6,048 bases of DNA. Origin: a bacterium (lineage in GTDB: Bacteria > Hydrogenedentota > Hydrogenedentia > Hydrogenedentiales > SLHB01). A program made the position numbers and the translations under genes. The stretch covers positions 1-6,048 of the forward strand of contig JAAEQP010001533.1 in assembly GCA_024231375.1 (NCBI GenBank), written 5' to 3'. Positions 5,899 to 6,048 of the stretch are shown piece after piece. Numbering within the stretch: the stretch's first letter is position 1; every line of letters starts with the position of its first letter. A model generated the notes under the pieces. It ran no database searches. It saw nothing but the letters and a program-made list of their open reading frames with translations, and had not been told where the DNA came from.

Positions 5899-5927
5899 AG
5901 CATGCCGCTTCATGTCCGCCATGTCAA
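5899..5927 (-). promoter_or_regulatory. Candidate sigma-70-type promoter for the four-gene operon
   Basis: On the minus strand a perfect -35 hexamer TTGACA (complement of 5922-5927) is followed after 17 bp by CATGCT (complement of 5899-5904), which matches TATAAT at three of six positions. The predicted transcript would have a leader of about 60 bases before the ATG at 5831. The spacing is ideal but the -10 is weak, so this is only a candidate. Read-through from the upstream tRNA gene is an alternative source of transcription. Confidence 0.3.
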
Positions 5928-6006
5928 GAAGAAACGACCTTTGGTCACGAGATGCGGATGGCGAGGGTCTTAGGGGTGGGGGTGGCACTAACGAAATGGA
6001 GTAAAA

Positions 6007-6048
6007 TGGTCGGGGCGGGGAGATTTGAACTCCCGACCTCCTGCTCCC
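6007..6048 (-). tRNA. tRNA-Pro, 3' part (5' part beyond the window)
   Basis: Read on the minus strand, the end of the window gives: anticodon bases 35-36 = GG (6048-6047), G37, A38, the 3' arm of the anticodon stem GCAGG (6044-6040), a five-base variable loop AGGTC, a T-stem GGGAG/CTCCC around the loop TTCAAAT, the acceptor 3' arm CGCCCCG (6017-6011), discriminator A73 (6010) and an encoded CCA (6009-6007). Anticodon N-G-G reads proline codons, and G37 is typical of tRNA-Pro. The acceptor implies a 5' end of CGGGGCG, also common in bacterial tRNA-Pro. The wobble base is outside the window, so the isoacceptor is unknown. It is the same strand as the operon, ending 175 bp before the lipoprotein start. 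Confidence 0.93.

Overview
The window is bacterial, GC-rich (roughly 60% by eye) and densely coded. Its mix of genes is a Tat-exported Asp-box (BNR) lipoprotein, a xylose-isomerase-like TIM-barrel protein, a DegT-type aminotransferase and a cytosolic NodB-fold deacetylase, together with short GGGACTGTCCC-type palindromic repeats between genes. That combination is reminiscent of the Planctomycetota / Verrucomicrobiota / Hydrogenedentota sphere. This placement is an inference from gene style, because no phylogenetic marker protein is present.

Layout. Positions 1-366 are a non-coding, repeat-rich region: a 14-bp perfect direct repeat, three hairpins, and a degenerate tandem array with a ~58-bp period (162-336) that runs almost to the first start codon. 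Positions 367-1502 (+) hold a membrane protein with two pleckstrin-homology-like domains and four membrane segments. It is split by an apparent one-base deletion near 724-735. Only 23 bp separate its stop from the stop of the convergent gene cluster.

Positions 1526-5831 carry four genes, all on the minus strand and tightly packed. In transcription order they are: a Tat/lipobox Asp-box (sialidase-like) lipoprotein (5831-4494), a NodB-type polysaccharide-deacetylase-fold protein without signal peptide (4428-3553), a DegT/DnrJ/EryC1/StrS aminotransferase (3572-2331, overlapping the previous gene by 20 bp), and a sugar-phosphate-isomerase/epimerase-type TIM barrel (2317-1526). Spacings of 65 bp, -20 bp and 13 bp, each with a good Shine-Dalgarno sequence, support one operon. 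A candidate promoter lies about 70-95 bp upstream of the first gene. The right edge is the 3' half of a tRNA-Pro gene, also on the minus strand, with encoded CCA.

How the genes may work together (inference): an envelope-anchored beta-propeller protein binds or cleaves a glycan. An imported acylated amino sugar (or related cyclic compound) is then deacylated in the cytosol, its amino group is removed or exchanged by the PLP enzyme, and the product is isomerised, epimerised or dehydrated by the TIM-barrel protein. The same enzymes could instead make a modified amino sugar. The sequence does not settle the direction or the substrate.
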